A program made the position numbers and the translations under genes. A stretch of 64,000 bases of DNA, taken from NCBI GenBank assembly GCA_963755825.1, contig CAVWLA010000003.1, forward strand, positions 2,914,001-2,978,000, read 5' to 3'. The notes beneath the pieces were generated by a model. The model saw only the letters and a list, made by a program, of their open reading frames with translations. It did no database searches and was not told the DNA's origin. Below, piece after piece: positions 8,583 to 18,743 of this stretch. Source of the stretch: DATBQN01 sp963755825 (GTDB taxonomy: Bacteria > Acidobacteriota > Thermoanaerobaculia > Multivoradales > UBA5704). Positions within the stretch are counted from its first letter, which is position 1. Each line of letters opens with the position of its first letter.

Positions 8583-10100
8583 ATGCCGGCCTCGGCCTCT
8601 CGCCGCCGCCTCTCTCGCCTCGCCGCCGGATTCCTCGTTCTCGTTCTCGTCGGGGCACCCGCGGCGCGGGCGCAGGTGCTGTCCCCGAACCTCCTCTATA
8701 CCGCCGTCCAACCCTGCCGCGTCTTCGATACCCGCTTCGCCACCAACAGCACCAACGGCCGCCTGATCCACAGCGTGACGCAGACCTTCAACATCGTGGG
8801 CGACACCGCCGACCCCTATTTCAGCGGGCAGGGAGGCCAGAGCGGCGGCTGCGCGCTGCCTGGATTCGACGGCTCGCAGGCACAGGTCCAGGCGGTCGTC
8901 CTCAACCTCGTCGCCGTCAACTCCGCCGGCGCCGGGGATCTGCTGGCGTGGCCCACGGATCAGCCGCAGCCGAACAGCTCGGTGCTCAACTACGCCCGCT
9001 CCCCGGCGCTCGGCGGGCTCAACCTCGCCAATGCCATCGTCCTGCCGGTGCGCCAGAGCTCACAGGGAGGGGATCTGAGCCTCAAGGCGCAGGTTTCCGA
9101 CACCGACGTCCTCGCCGACGTCGTCGGCTTTTTCAGCAGCTCGAGCCCGGTGCGGGCTCCCGGGTTCTTCAACCTCTCGCTGGGCTACCAGGCGGGGAAT
9201 CCCGGCGTCGCGACCGGCATGAGGAACGACGCGTTCGGCTATCAGGCCCTGAGCTTCGTCACCACCGGGAGCTTCAACATGGCGCTCGGAACCAGTGCGT
9301 TGCTCGGCGACACCACCGGCTCCTCGAACATCGCGATCGGAGACGGCGCATTGGCAAGCAATATGACGGGGTCCGATAACATCGCGATCGGGCCACACTC
9401 ACTGAAAACTCTGACCACGGGGAGCTGGAACATCAAGATCGGCAGCTTCGTCAGCGGCGACCTCGACACGGAGAGCAGCAACATCGTCATCGGCAACGAC
9501 GTGCAGCCCGGCGACAACAACACCATACGCATCGGCACCACCGGCACCGGCCCGGCGCAGCAGAGCACGGCCTTCATCGCCGGCATCAACGGCGTCACCA
9601 GCTCGGGAGGCACCGGAGTCTTCGTCAACTCCGCGGGGCAGCTCGGCACCGCCACCTCTTCGCTCCGCTTCAAGGAGGACGTCACCGACATGGCCGAGGC
9701 GAGCGACGGCCTGATGCGCCTGCGGCCCGTCACCTTCCGCTACAGGCCGGCCTACGACGACGGCTCGCACCTCCTGCAGTACGGCCTCATCGCCGAGGAG
9801 GTCGCCGAGGTCTATCCGGATCTGGTGCAGTACGACGCCGGCGGTCAGCCTCTCGCCGTGCGCTACCACTTCGTCAACGCCATGCTGCTCAACGAGGCGC
9901 AGAAGCAGCACGCGCGGAGCACGGAGCAGGCGGCTCTCCTCGCGGCGCAGGCGGCGCAGATCGCCGAGCTGCAGGGGACCGTTCAGGCGGCGGAGCGGCG
10001 GCTCGATGCGCAAGCGGCCGAGATCGCGGCGCAGCGGGCCCGCATCGAGGCGCTGGCGGCGCGGCTCGGCGAGCCGAGGCCGGCAGCGCCGCCCCGCTGA
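8583..10100 (+). CDS. Secreted protein with head-like repeats and C-terminal peptidase S74 chaperone domain
   Basis: 505 residues. ATG 8583 follows AAGGAG and opens a signal peptide (RLAAGFLVLVLVGAPAARA). Residues about 195-310 contain repeats of the type GYQAL..TTGSFNMALG and TGSSNIAIGDGAL, like the head repeats of trimeric surface proteins. Residues about 355-440 form an S74 intramolecular chaperone domain: SSLRFKEDV carries the Ser-Lys pair used for self-cleavage, followed by LRPVTFRYRP and YGLIAEEVAEVYPDLV. The C-terminus is an Ala/Gln/Glu-rich coiled coil. In known families the chaperone drives trimer folding and is then cut off. This is probably a trimeric exported fibre or adhesin; its binding partner is unknown. 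Confidence 0.85.
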   Translation: MPASASRRRLSRLAAGFLVLVLVGAPAARAQVLSPNLLYTAVQPCRVFDTRFATNSTNGRLIHSVTQTFNIVGDTADPYFSGQGGQSGGCALPGFDGSQAQVQAVVLNLVAVNSAGAGDLLAWPTDQPQPNSSVLNYARSPALGGLNLANAIVLPVRQSSQGGDLSLKAQVSDTDVLADVVGFFSSSSPVRAPGFFNLSLGYQAGNPGVATGMRNDAFGYQALSFVTTGSFNMALGTSALLGDTTGSSNIAIGDGALASNMTGSDNIAIGPHSLKTLTTGSWNIKIGSFVSGDLDTESSNIVIGNDVQPGDNNTIRIGTTGTGPAQQSTAFIAGINGVTSSGGTGVFVNSAGQLGTATSSLRFKEDVTDMAEASDGLMRLRPVTFRYRPAYDDGSHLLQYGLIAEEVAEVYPDLVQYDAGGQPLAVRYHFVNAMLLNEAQKQHARSTEQAALLAAQAAQIAELQGTVQAAERRLDAQAAEIAAQRARIEALAARLGEPRPAAPPR

Positions 10101-10109
10101 CGCGCGGCC

Positions 10110-10994
10110 CTACTCCTCCTCGTACCTGATCTCCATCCGCCGCACCTTCCAGGCGGCGAAGGCGAGGAGGGCGGCGGTCAGGAGGAGGAGGCCGGGGACG
10201 GCGATGTACGGATTGGGGGCGTCGGAGAGGACGGCGAGGGGACCCTTGGGGACCGGGACCGGGCAGAGCGGCTCGAGGTAGTGGACGATCGAGATGCGCT
10301 TGAGGATCGGCGGCAGGAGGAAGTTGAGCCACTCCCAGCCGAAGATGGCGATCGCCGGGATCGCCACGCTGCGGCCGAGGAGGCCGCAGGCGAGGAAGAC
10401 CGCGCCGTAGCCGAGGCAGGCGAGGCAGGTGACCGCCACGTAGGCCGCGAGGTCGCCGAGGCCGTGACTGTGGAGGAGGAAGCGGTCCACGCCGCGGTAG
10501 GGGAGGTAGCAGAGCGCGAAGGAGGCGACCGTCGAGACGCCGAAGAGGAGGCTGGAGACGGTGAGGCCGGCGGCATACTTGACCGCCGCCAGCAGGTCGC
10601 GGCGCAGCGGCGCCAGGAAGTCGTAGTGCAGGCTGCGGTCGAGGATGGCGCGGCGGACGAGGTTGCCGAAGATCTCGACGCAGCCGAGGTAGATGACGAG
10701 ACGCAGGATGAACGCCTGGTAGACGGCGGCGAAGCCGGCCGTGGCGTGCTCGATGCCCTGGGCCTCGATCGAGCGCGAGGCGAAGATGGCGCGCAGCAGA
10801 AAGAAGATCGGCGGCAGGAGCGCCAGCAGATAGAGGCCGAGGGCGCGGCCGCCGACGAGGCTCCGCCGCACCTCGAGGCCGTAGATCGCCGCCGCCTGGC
10901 GCCGCCGCCGGCCGGGCTCGGGGAGCGCGGTGTGGTCGGTGATCGGCGGGGCGATCGACGGAGGGGCAGCGGCGATTTCGTCCGTGGCGCTCAT
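10110..10994 (-). CDS. ABC-2 type transporter permease
   Basis: 294 residues with about six hydrophobic helices (LGLYLLALLPPIFFLL near the N-terminus, LLLLTAALLAFAAW at the end) and a short charged N-terminal tail. Its ATG overlaps the stop of the upstream ATPase gene by four bases (ATGA), so the two are translationally coupled. It is the last gene of the ECF-sigma operon and presumably forms a membrane complex with that ATPase. The substrate is unknown. A short gap separates it from the convergent S74-domain gene. Confidence 0.8.
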   Translation of the reverse strand: MSATDEIAAAPPSIAPPITDHTALPEPGRRRRQAAAIYGLEVRRSLVGGRALGLYLLALLPPIFFLLRAIFASRSIEAQGIEHATAGFAAVYQAFILRLVIYLGCVEIFGNLVRRAILDRSLHYDFLAPLRRDLLAAVKYAAGLTVSSLLFGVSTVASFALCYLPYRGVDRFLLHSHGLGDLAAYVAVTCLACLGYGAVFLACGLLGRSVAIPAIAIFGWEWLNFLLPPILKRISIVHYLEPLCPVPVPKGPLAVLSDAPNPYIAVPGLLLLTAALLAFAAWKVRRMEIRYEEE

Positions 10995-12076
10995 CGCGGA
11001 CCTCCCTTGCCGGCGCCGCCGCCCGCGCCGCCCAAGTTGCCGCCGCCGATCAGATACTGGTAGACGGCCTCGACGTCGGCGTCGGCCGGCGCCACCGACT
11101 CGACGGCGATGCCGTTGTCGACGACGGCGCGGTTGAGCAGCAGATAGAAGCGGTCGGCGTCGGTGGTGCGCACGAGGAGCCCCTGGCGGTCGTCGTCGAG
11201 CTTCACCTCGACCACGTGGTCGTCGGCGAAGAGCCGCGCCGCGAGGAGCGCCGGCTGCGGGCAGCGGATGGCGATCTGTACCGGGTGGGAGTCCATCTCC
11301 TCGCGCACCCCTTCGATCGCCCCCTCGGCCACCACGTAGCCGCCGTTGACGAGGATCACCTGGTCCGAGAGGACGTCCACCTCGTGCAGGATGTGGCTCG
11401 AGACGAGGACGTGGAGGCCGCTCGCGGCGAGCTCGCGGAAGAGCTCGATGACCTCGGCGCGCGCCATCGGGTCGAGGCCGTTCAGCGGCTCGTCGAGGAT
11501 GAGGACCTCCGGTTGGTGGGACATCGCCTGGGCGAGCTTGATGCGCTGGCGCATCCCCTTGCTGTAGCCGGCGACCTTGCGGTTGGCGGCCTCGGTGAGG
11601 CCGACGCGGCCGATCGCCGCCCAGGCGAGCCGCTCCGCCTCCTCGCGCACCCAGCCGCCGGCGCGCAGCCAATCGCGGACGAACTGGAAGCCGCTGGCGG
11701 CGCGCGGGAAGGCGTCGATCTGCGTCGCGTAGCCGACCCGGCGGAAGAGCTCCTCCGGGCGGTCGGGCGCAAGCCCCAAGACGCGGATGGTGCCGCGCGT
11801 CGGGCGCAGGAGACCGGTCATCAGGTTCATCAGCGTCGACTTGCCGGCGCCGTTCGGCCCCACCAGGCTGGTGATGCCGGGCGGGATCGAGAGGCTCACC
11901 CGGTTGACCCCGAGCACCTCGCCGTAGAACTTCGAGACGCCGTCGAAGACGATCCGCCGCGCCGCCGGCACCGCGGCGCCGGAGGCGCGCGCCGAGGGGC
12001 GCACGGCATGGCCGGCGGCCGATCCGGCGGCCGATCCAACCGCGGCTCCCGTCGCTCCCTCCGCCGCGGCGCTCAT
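10991..12076 (-). CDS. ABC transporter ATP-binding protein
   Basis: 361 residues. Walker A GPNGAGKST, signature YSKGMRQR, Walker B VLILDEPLNGLDP and the H-loop SSHILHE are all intact. The YSxGMRQR signature is typical of ATPases paired with ABC-2 permeases. An Ala-rich N-terminal tail of about 40 residues precedes the ATPase core, and about 90 residues follow it. ATG 12076 overlaps the upstream permease by four bases and its own stop overlaps the downstream permease, so it sits in the middle of the operon. Confidence 0.9.
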   Translation of the reverse strand: MSAAAEGATGAAVGSAAGSAAGHAVRPSARASGAAVPAARRIVFDGVSKFYGEVLGVNRVSLSIPPGITSLVGPNGAGKSTLMNLMTGLLRPTRGTIRVLGLAPDRPEELFRRVGYATQIDAFPRAASGFQFVRDWLRAGGWVREEAERLAWAAIGRVGLTEAANRKVAGYSKGMRQRIKLAQAMSHQPEVLILDEPLNGLDPMARAEVIELFRELAASGLHVLVSSHILHEVDVLSDQVILVNGGYVVAEGAIEGVREEMDSHPVQIAIRCPQPALLAARLFADDHVVEVKLDDDRQGLLVRTTDADRFYLLLNRAVVDNGIAVESVAPADADVEAVYQYLIGGGNLGGAGGGAGKGGPR

Positions 12077-12916
12077 CGCACCACCTCGTAGGCGCGCAGG
12101 CGGCGCAGAGCGAGCAGGCAGAGAAGGGCGAAGAGGGCGAGGCCGACGACGGCCGCCGCCGGCGACGCGGCGTCCGCCGGCGCCTGGCGGAAGAGGGCGC
12201 CGCGGACGATGGCGCTCATCTGGCCGAGGCTGGCGAGATCGCCCCAGGCGATGCCGATGCCGTGGACCAGGGCGCGGCTGAAGCCGTGGAGGACGAAGAA
12301 GAGAGCGAGGAGGACGATGCGGGCGACCGCCTTCCACTTGACCCAGGCCGAGACGGCGAGGACGGCGAGGGTCACCACCGCGATCCACACCCACGAGGAG
12401 ACGAAGATCGCCCCGGCGAGGTAGAGGTTGGTCGCCGTCCAGGCGCCGCCCTCGAGCGCCGCCTCGAGGAGAAAGAGGAGGAGGCCGGGCACCCAGGTCA
12501 CCGCCGAGAGGAGGAAGACGAGCGCCCCCGATTTCCCCCACAGGTAGCCCGCCCGCGTCAGCGGCCGCGCGAGATAGAGCGCCAGGGCGTTATTGCGCAT
12601 GTCGGCCGAGAGGAGGCCGGGGCCGATCCCCAGCGCCAGGAAGAAGGCGAGCCAGCACTGGCTCTTCGTCACCTGGCGGAAGAAGCTGGCGTCGATCGCG
12701 ATGAGGCGGCCGATCGGCAGATCGATGGCGAGGAGCGCCGAGAGGTTGTGATGGAGATAGATGAGGATCGCCGCGCCGAGCGGGGCGAGGGCGCAGACGA
12801 TCAGGTAGGCGATGAGCATGCGGCTGGCGAAGATGTCGCGCAGGTTGTAGCGCACCAGCACCCAGGGGCGCCGGGACCACGCCGTCAGCGCGCCCGTGTA
12901 GCGTCGGTAGGCGTGG

Positions 12917-12930
<14 letters not shown>
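12073..12930 (-). CDS. ABC-2 type transporter permease
   Basis: 285 residues with about six transmembrane helices (MLIAYLIVCALAPLGAAILI, then others to the C-terminus). It contains ALALYLARPLTRAGYLWGK, the cytoplasmic loop typical of ABC-2 permeases that meets the ATPase. It overlaps the upstream ATPase gene by 14 bases and the downstream ATPase gene by four. It is probably the partner of the ATPase encoded just upstream. No substrate can be inferred. Confidence 0.82.
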
Positions 12931-14050
<1,120 letters not shown>

Positions 14051-14053
14051 CTT

Positions 14054-16735
14054 CTACTGCGCCCCCTCGGCGGCGGGGTTTCCGCCGGGCGAGTGCACGG
14101 CGCCCAGCAGCCGGCCGAAGCTCGCGAGGAGCCCCAGATTGTGGCCGAGCGGCCCGGCGTCGCTCGCCCCGGCGAAGAGGATGCGATCCTCCGAAGCGTA
14201 GGCGTAGGTGAGCGACGGGCCGCGGAGGGCGAGCATCTGGGCAAGGGCCGGCACGTTGCCCGGCGCCCCGTGAGTAGGTGCGGCCGCCCCGGCCGCCCCC
14301 GCGAGGACCCCGGAGAGCGGCTCGAGGGCCGGCGCGAGGTCCTGATAGAGGAAGGCCGAGAGGTTGACCTGCCCGTCATGCGGCAGGAGCGCCTGCAGCT
14401 TGGCCGATGTGGCAAGCGTCGAGCCGGAAGCGCGGGTGGCGATCGACTGCACGACGAGGGCGCGGGAGGGTGCGGCGACGAGGTAGCCGTCGACGAACGT
14501 GTAGTCGACCTCGCGCCCGACGGCGCCCGGCGAGCGCAGGGTGTAGAAGGTGCGGCCGTCGGCGACCTCCTGGGTGAGGCTGAGGCCGGGCTTGCCCTGG
14601 GCACGGAGCGCCTGGTCGAGGCGCGCCGCGAGCTGGGCGAGGGAGCTCTCGACGGCCTCGGGATCGTTGACCTCGAGGATCAGCTTCCAGGACGGATCGG
14701 GGAGGAGCGGCCCGTCGACGGCGAGCGTCACCTCGCCGCCGAGCGCCGCCGCGAGGTTGCGCAGGTCGACGCCCTGCTCGCTCTCCAGGCGCTCCAGGCT
14801 GGCGCCGAGGTCGGGGAGGGCGGTGAGCAGGTCGTCGAGCAGGCTCGACGGGTTCTTGACCACGAAGGCGGCGGCGAGCGTCGCGTCGGGCGAGAGGAAG
14901 GCGAGTGCCCCCATCGGCGCCGGGGCGGCGAGCCAGGAGGCGATGCCGCGGCGGGGACGGTCGAAGGTGACGGCGGCGCGGGTCTCGGTCTTCCCCGGCA
15001 CCTCGCGGCGGTCGATCACGATGCCGTCGAAGTCCAGGAGGCCGAGCGCCTCGGCGGTCGACGAGCCCGAGGCGGGCCGCCGCGCCAGGATCGCCTTGAG
15101 GTCGCCGGCGAAGAGCCAGCCGACGCCGTCCTGGTAGGCGGTGGCGACGCGCTGGTGGAAGGTGCTCTGCACGAAGGCGTTGCCGGCCGGCTGGGCGAGG
15201 ACTGCCGCCTCGGCAGCGAGGAGCGCGGCGGTCGGCGCGGCGACCAGGTACTGCCCCTGCGGCCAGAGGAGGAGAGCCTTGCCCGCCGGAGCGGCAGCGG
15301 GCGAGTCGACGATGGTGAGCTGGGCGCCGCCGGCGGCGTCGATCTTCGCCACCTCCGCGGCGAGCACGGCGCGGAGAGCCGCCGGGTTGTTGACCTCGGC
15401 GAGCACCACCGGCCCGTCCGGCGTCACCGCCACACCCACCTCCTCGCCGAGATCGGCGCCGACGGCGGAGAGCGTCTGGATGAGCTCGTGGAAGCGGGCG
15501 TTCTTCTCCGGCGTGCCCATGGTCTGGTCCCACCAGGGCTTGAGCGCCGGGTTCTCGGCCAGGCGCTGATCGAGCAGGCTCTGGGTGTTGGCGAGGGCCG
15601 CCGTGACGTTGGGGAGGCCGATCCACACCAGGGTGCCGGCGGGGGCAAGGTCGAGGAGCGCCGTCGAGGTGCGCAGGCCGGGCGGCGGCGACTGGGCGTC
15701 GGCCTCGGCGGAGACGCCGGCGAGCTCGGAGAGCAGGTCGCGATAGCGCCCGGCGTCGCTGCTCCAGGCGATCTCGTCGGCGACCGGCACGGCGGCGACG
15801 CTCGCCCGCGTCGTCACCTGGCCGCCGGGATAGAGGACGCTCTCGCGGCGCGCCTGTGTGACGCGCACCTCGCCCTGGACGACCGAGACGCGGGAGCCCT
15901 TGATGCCGTGGTTGACGGCGAAGACGGTGCCGACGACCGACACCTGGCAGTCGGGCGTCTCGACGTAGAGGTGGCGCCCGGCGATCTGCTTGGCGGCCTG
16001 GACGATGATCCGCCCCTGCGCCAGGTCGACGGTGATGCCGCCGCGGCGCGAGGCGAAGGAGAGGGTCGAGCGGTCGCTCACCTCGAGCCGCGAGCCGTCG
16101 GAGAGACGGAGCACGGCATGGGCGCCGCGGCCGGTGCGCACCTCGTCGCCGGCGGCGAAGCGGGCGCCGACGGCGAGCGGCTCGACGGTCTGGCTGGCGA
16201 TCCGATAGAGGCCGCCCGTCGAGGCCTCGACGCGCGCCTCGCCGCCGGCCGGCAGCTGCTGGTAGAGGGAGAAGAGACCGAAGCCGAGCGCCGCGACGAG
16301 GACGGCCGCGATCGCCACCCACAGGGAGCGGGGGAGCTGGCGGTGCGCCGGCTGGAGCGGCTCTGCGGCAGGAGCGGCGCCGGAGAGCCGGCTCTCCGCG
16401 GCGGCCTCCGCCGCCTTGAGCGCCCGCCGGCAGGCGAGGCAGCTCCGCGTGTGGTCGACGAGGAGGAGCGAGCGCGCCGGCGACAGCTCGCCGAGGAGAT
16501 GGGCCGGGATGAGGCGCTGGAAATCGTCGCAGCCGCGCAGCGGCGTCTGGCCGGCCGGCGGCGCGGCAGAGGCCGCGGGGGAAGCCTGCGGGGCGAGCGC
16601 CGTGGAGCCGCCGGCGAGACGCTCCCAGACGCGGGCCGCGGCGGCGTCGACCGCCTCGGGGGCGAGCGGCGCGGCGACGACTTGGTCGATCGCGCGGTCG
16701 AGAGAGGAGAGGGCGGGTTCCTGGTTGCGGCTCAT
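14054..16735 (-). CDS. Anti-sigma/FecR-domain membrane protein with DUF3352-like region
   Basis: 893 residues. The N-terminal cytoplasmic part carries a zinc-finger motif HTRSCLACR (H-x3-C-x2-C), as in ZAS anti-sigma factors. One transmembrane helix (about 138-158, LWVAIAAVLVAALGFGLFSLY) is followed by a periplasmic FecR domain (VGARFAAGDEVRTGRGAHAVL...SVVGTVFAVNH). The rest, about 550 residues, resembles DUF3352-type exported proteins. ATG overlaps the sigma gene stop by four bases, as expected for a coupled sigma/anti-sigma pair. It probably binds and releases the sigma factor in response to an envelope signal. Confidence 0.83.
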   Translation of the reverse strand: MSRNQEPALSSLDRAIDQVVAAPLAPEAVDAAAARVWERLAGGSTALAPQASPAASAAPPAGQTPLRGCDDFQRLIPAHLLGELSPARSLLLVDHTRSCLACRRALKAAEAAAESRLSGAAPAAEPLQPAHRQLPRSLWVAIAAVLVAALGFGLFSLYQQLPAGGEARVEASTGGLYRIASQTVEPLAVGARFAAGDEVRTGRGAHAVLRLSDGSRLEVSDRSTLSFASRRGGITVDLAQGRIIVQAAKQIAGRHLYVETPDCQVSVVGTVFAVNHGIKGSRVSVVQGEVRVTQARRESVLYPGGQVTTRASVAAVPVADEIAWSSDAGRYRDLLSELAGVSAEADAQSPPPGLRTSTALLDLAPAGTLVWIGLPNVTAALANTQSLLDQRLAENPALKPWWDQTMGTPEKNARFHELIQTLSAVGADLGEEVGVAVTPDGPVVLAEVNNPAALRAVLAAEVAKIDAAGGAQLTIVDSPAAAPAGKALLLWPQGQYLVAAPTAALLAAEAAVLAQPAGNAFVQSTFHQRVATAYQDGVGWLFAGDLKAILARRPASGSSTAEALGLLDFDGIVIDRREVPGKTETRAAVTFDRPRRGIASWLAAPAPMGALAFLSPDATLAAAFVVKNPSSLLDDLLTALPDLGASLERLESEQGVDLRNLAAALGGEVTLAVDGPLLPDPSWKLILEVNDPEAVESSLAQLAARLDQALRAQGKPGLSLTQEVADGRTFYTLRSPGAVGREVDYTFVDGYLVAAPSRALVVQSIATRASGSTLATSAKLQALLPHDGQVNLSAFLYQDLAPALEPLSGVLAGAAGAAAPTHGAPGNVPALAQMLALRGPSLTYAYASEDRILFAGASDAGPLGHNLGLLASFGRLLGAVHSPGGNPAAEGAQ

Positions 16736-17298
16736 GAGAGGCCTCCTTCGAACGACGCCAGCTCCTTCTGGAGCCGGCGCCGGGCACGGTGCAGGATGAC
16801 GGCGACGGCGGTCTGCGAGGTTCCCATCAGGCGGGAGATCTCGAGGTTGCCGACGCCCTCGAAATAGCGCAGGGCGAAGATCTCGGCGGTCTTGGGAGAG
16901 AGGCGGGCGAGCGCCTGGCGGAGGCGGGCGCCGAGCTGGCGGCTGACGCTCGCCCTCTCCGGCTGGGCGGCGGCCTCGTCGATCAGCTCTTCCGCGACCT
17001 CTTCCAGGGCGACGGCACGGGCGCGCTGGCGGCGGCGCAGGAGGTCGAGGGCGGCGTTGACGGCGGCGCGATGGAGGTAGCTCGAGGCGCTCTCCGAGAG
17101 ATCGATCGCGTCCTCGCGCCGCAGCAGGCGGGCGAAGACGGTCTGCAGGACGTCCTCGGCGTCCATCGGGTCGCCGGTGATGCGATAGGCGGCGCGGAAG
17201 ACCGCGCCGTGATGGGCGCGGAAGATCGCTTCGAGCGGATGATCTGGCGGCTGCTGCGGTCCGGGGACCGAGCGCTCGCCGGCGGACAAGGGTGTCAC
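16732..17298 (-). CDS. ECF-type RNA polymerase sigma factor
   Basis: 188 residues. Region 2 (FRAHHGAVFRAAYRITGD...AEDVLQTVFARLL) and region 4 (RLSPKTAEIFALRYFEGVGNLEISRLMGTSQ...VILHRARRRL) are both clear. GTG 17298 follows GGAGG by 8 bases. It is the first gene of a six-gene overlapping operon: sigma, anti-sigma/FecR, ATPase, permease, ATPase, permease. A GTAACAA-N16-TGTCAA sequence upstream could be its own target. Confidence 0.92.
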   Translation of the reverse strand: MTPLSAGERSVPGPQQPPDHPLEAIFRAHHGAVFRAAYRITGDPMDAEDVLQTVFARLLRREDAIDLSESASSYLHRAAVNAALDLLRRRQRARAVALEEVAEELIDEAAAQPERASVSRQLGARLRQALARLSPKTAEIFALRYFEGVGNLEISRLMGTSQTAVAVILHRARRRLQKELASFEGGLS

Positions 17299-17329
17299 GG
17301 CGGCATCCTCCCTCCTGTCGACTGCACCC

Positions 17330-17358
17330 TTGACACGCCGCCGGCCGGCGATTGTTAC
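17330..17358 (-). promoter_or_regulatory. Candidate ECF promoter (GTAACAA-N16-TGTCAA)
   Basis: On the minus strand GTAACAA (17358-17352) is followed after 16 bp by TGTCAA (17335-17330), about 30 bases before the sigma gene start. The -35 GTAAC and -10 TGTC style suits ECF factors. The same bases read on the plus strand as TTGACA...TTGTTAC, but no plus-strand gene follows. Confidence 0.35.
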
Positions 17359-17407
17359 GAGACGAGCAGGATCGGCCTGGCGAGAGAGGCCCCGCGATCC
17401 GTTCCGG

Positions 17408-18463
17408 CTAGGAGGCCGGCTCGGCCTCGGCGAGGAACTCGTCGACGACGCGGTTGAAGACCGCCGGGCGGTCCATCTGCAGCCAGTGGCCGGTGCCGGG
17501 GATCAGCCGGGCGGGGAGGTCGCTCACCAGGTTGTGGAGCGAGAAAGGGAGGCTGTTCATGTCGCTCACCACGGTGAGCTTGGGGCCGCCGTAGAGGGCG
17601 AGGGCGGCGAGCGGCGCGTAGTGGAACGAGCTCTCGATGGCACCGGCGATGGCCGCCTCGTCCGTCAGGTGGAGGTCCTCGAGGACCCAGCGCGAAGCGG
17701 AGGCGTCGCCGTTGATGAGGATCTGGCGGAAGTACCACTCGAGCTCGGCGATGGGGTCGGCGGCGATCGCCTTGAGGAACGTGCTCGCCTGCTTCTTGGG
17801 GAGGCGGGTCTGGTCGCCGTTGGGATCGACGAGGAGGAGGCCAGCGACGCGCTCGGGATGGCGGCCGGCGTACTCGATGGCGACCGCGGCGCCGAGGCTG
17901 TGGCCGGCGAGGACGAAGCGGCGGAGGCCGAGCTGGTCGGCGACCGCCGCGACGTCGCCGGCGAGGCCGGCGATCGAGTAGTCGCCGCTGTCGGCGGGAT
18001 CGGAGTCGCCGTGCCCGCGGAGGTCGAGCGCCACCGCCCGGCGGGCGCGGCGGAGATGGTCGAGCTGCAGGGCCCACTGGCCGCCGTTGCCGCCGAGGCT
18101 GTGGACGAAGAGGACGGGGAGCGCCTCGCCGCCGCCGCCATCGCGCACGAAGAGGTTGCCGGCCGGGCCGGCGATCCAGACGGCGACGTCGGAGGGCGAA
18201 GCGTCGGCCGCCGTCGACTCGCCTGGCACCCCCGTCTCCCCCGCCGACGATTCACCTGGCACCTTGTTCGGCACCTTGTTCGGCGGCGGTGAGAAGTCGT
18301 CTTCGAGGGCGGCGAACGAAAAGCCCCGGCGGCGACTCCAGACGATGGCGCCCAACAGACCGAGCCCGATGACGCCGAGGAGTTGCCAGAGAACGAGCAG
18401 CCCGCCGGGTCGCCGCGCCGTCCGCGCCGCGCCGCGCCGCCGTCCATGCCGCGCCACCGCCAT
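17408..18463 (-). CDS. Membrane-anchored alpha/beta hydrolase with repeat-encoded linker
   Basis: 351 residues. An N-terminal Arg-rich tail and one transmembrane helix (about 20-42, GGLLVLWQLLGVIGLGLLGA) precede the alpha/beta-hydrolase fold. Nucleophile elbow AGHSLGA, the acid in the usual late strand, and GTGHW for the catalytic His are present, with LDLRGHGDS before the nucleophile. Between helix and enzyme the linker reads NKVPNKVPGESS...TGVPGEST; it is encoded by two copies of the dispersed repeat and a partial tail, all kept in frame. The substrate is unknown. The gene stands alone between the sigma operon and the transposase gene. Confidence 0.85.
   Translation of the reverse strand: MAVARHGRRRGAARTARRPGGLLVLWQLLGVIGLGLLGAIVWSRRRGFSFAALEDDFSPPPNKVPNKVPGESSAGETGVPGESTAADASPSDVAVWIAGPAGNLFVRDGGGGEALPVLFVHSLGGNGGQWALQLDHLRRARRAVALDLRGHGDSDPADSGDYSIAGLAGDVAAVADQLGLRRFVLAGHSLGAAVAIEYAGRHPERVAGLLLVDPNGDQTRLPKKQASTFLKAIAADPIAELEWYFRQILINGDASASRWVLEDLHLTDEAAIAGAIESSFHYAPLAALALYGGPKLTVVSDMNSLPFSLHNLVSDLPARLIPGTGHWLQMDRPAVFNRVVDEFLAEAEPAS
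18216..18284. repeat. Dispersed REP-like repeat, two copies inside a coding region
   Basis: A diverged copy (CGCCTGGCACC, about 18218-18231) and a good copy (GATTCACCTGGCACCTT, 18249-18265) lie 31 bp apart. The second is followed by two TTCGGCACCTTG units (to 18284), an extension also seen at 29105-29125 and 29306-29327. All lie in the linker of the hydrolase gene. Confidence 0.75.
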
Positions 18464-18479
18464 GCCTCAATCCTATCGC

Positions 18480-18498
18480 GAGGTGCCAGGTGATTCGA
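18480..18498. repeat. Dispersed REP-like repeat, single copy (GGTGCCAGGTG orientation)
   Basis: GAGGTGCCAGGTGATTCGA lies 17 bp before the hydrolase start codon and downstream of the transposase gene. Its orientation is opposite to the copies upstream of the transposase. The rest of 18499-18743 shows no gene or repeat. Confidence 0.8.
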
Positions 18499-18743
18499 CC
18501 GCAAGGCGCCCGGCAAAGGAGCCTGTGGCCGGACGGAATCGCCATTTTGGAGCCTCTGGCGGCATGAGCTGTGGTCCTGCAGGGCCGGGACCGGGCGCTT
18601 GGCGGCCCACGGAGCGCATTTCGCTGCCAACCCGAGCTCTCTGACTCTCTTCTCTGGTGAACCCTCTGGGAAAACGGCGTGCTGCGCCCGTTCGGCTCAC
18701 TAAGAGGCCGAAAATAGGACCGTCGTTCAAATCTCCAGCGGAG

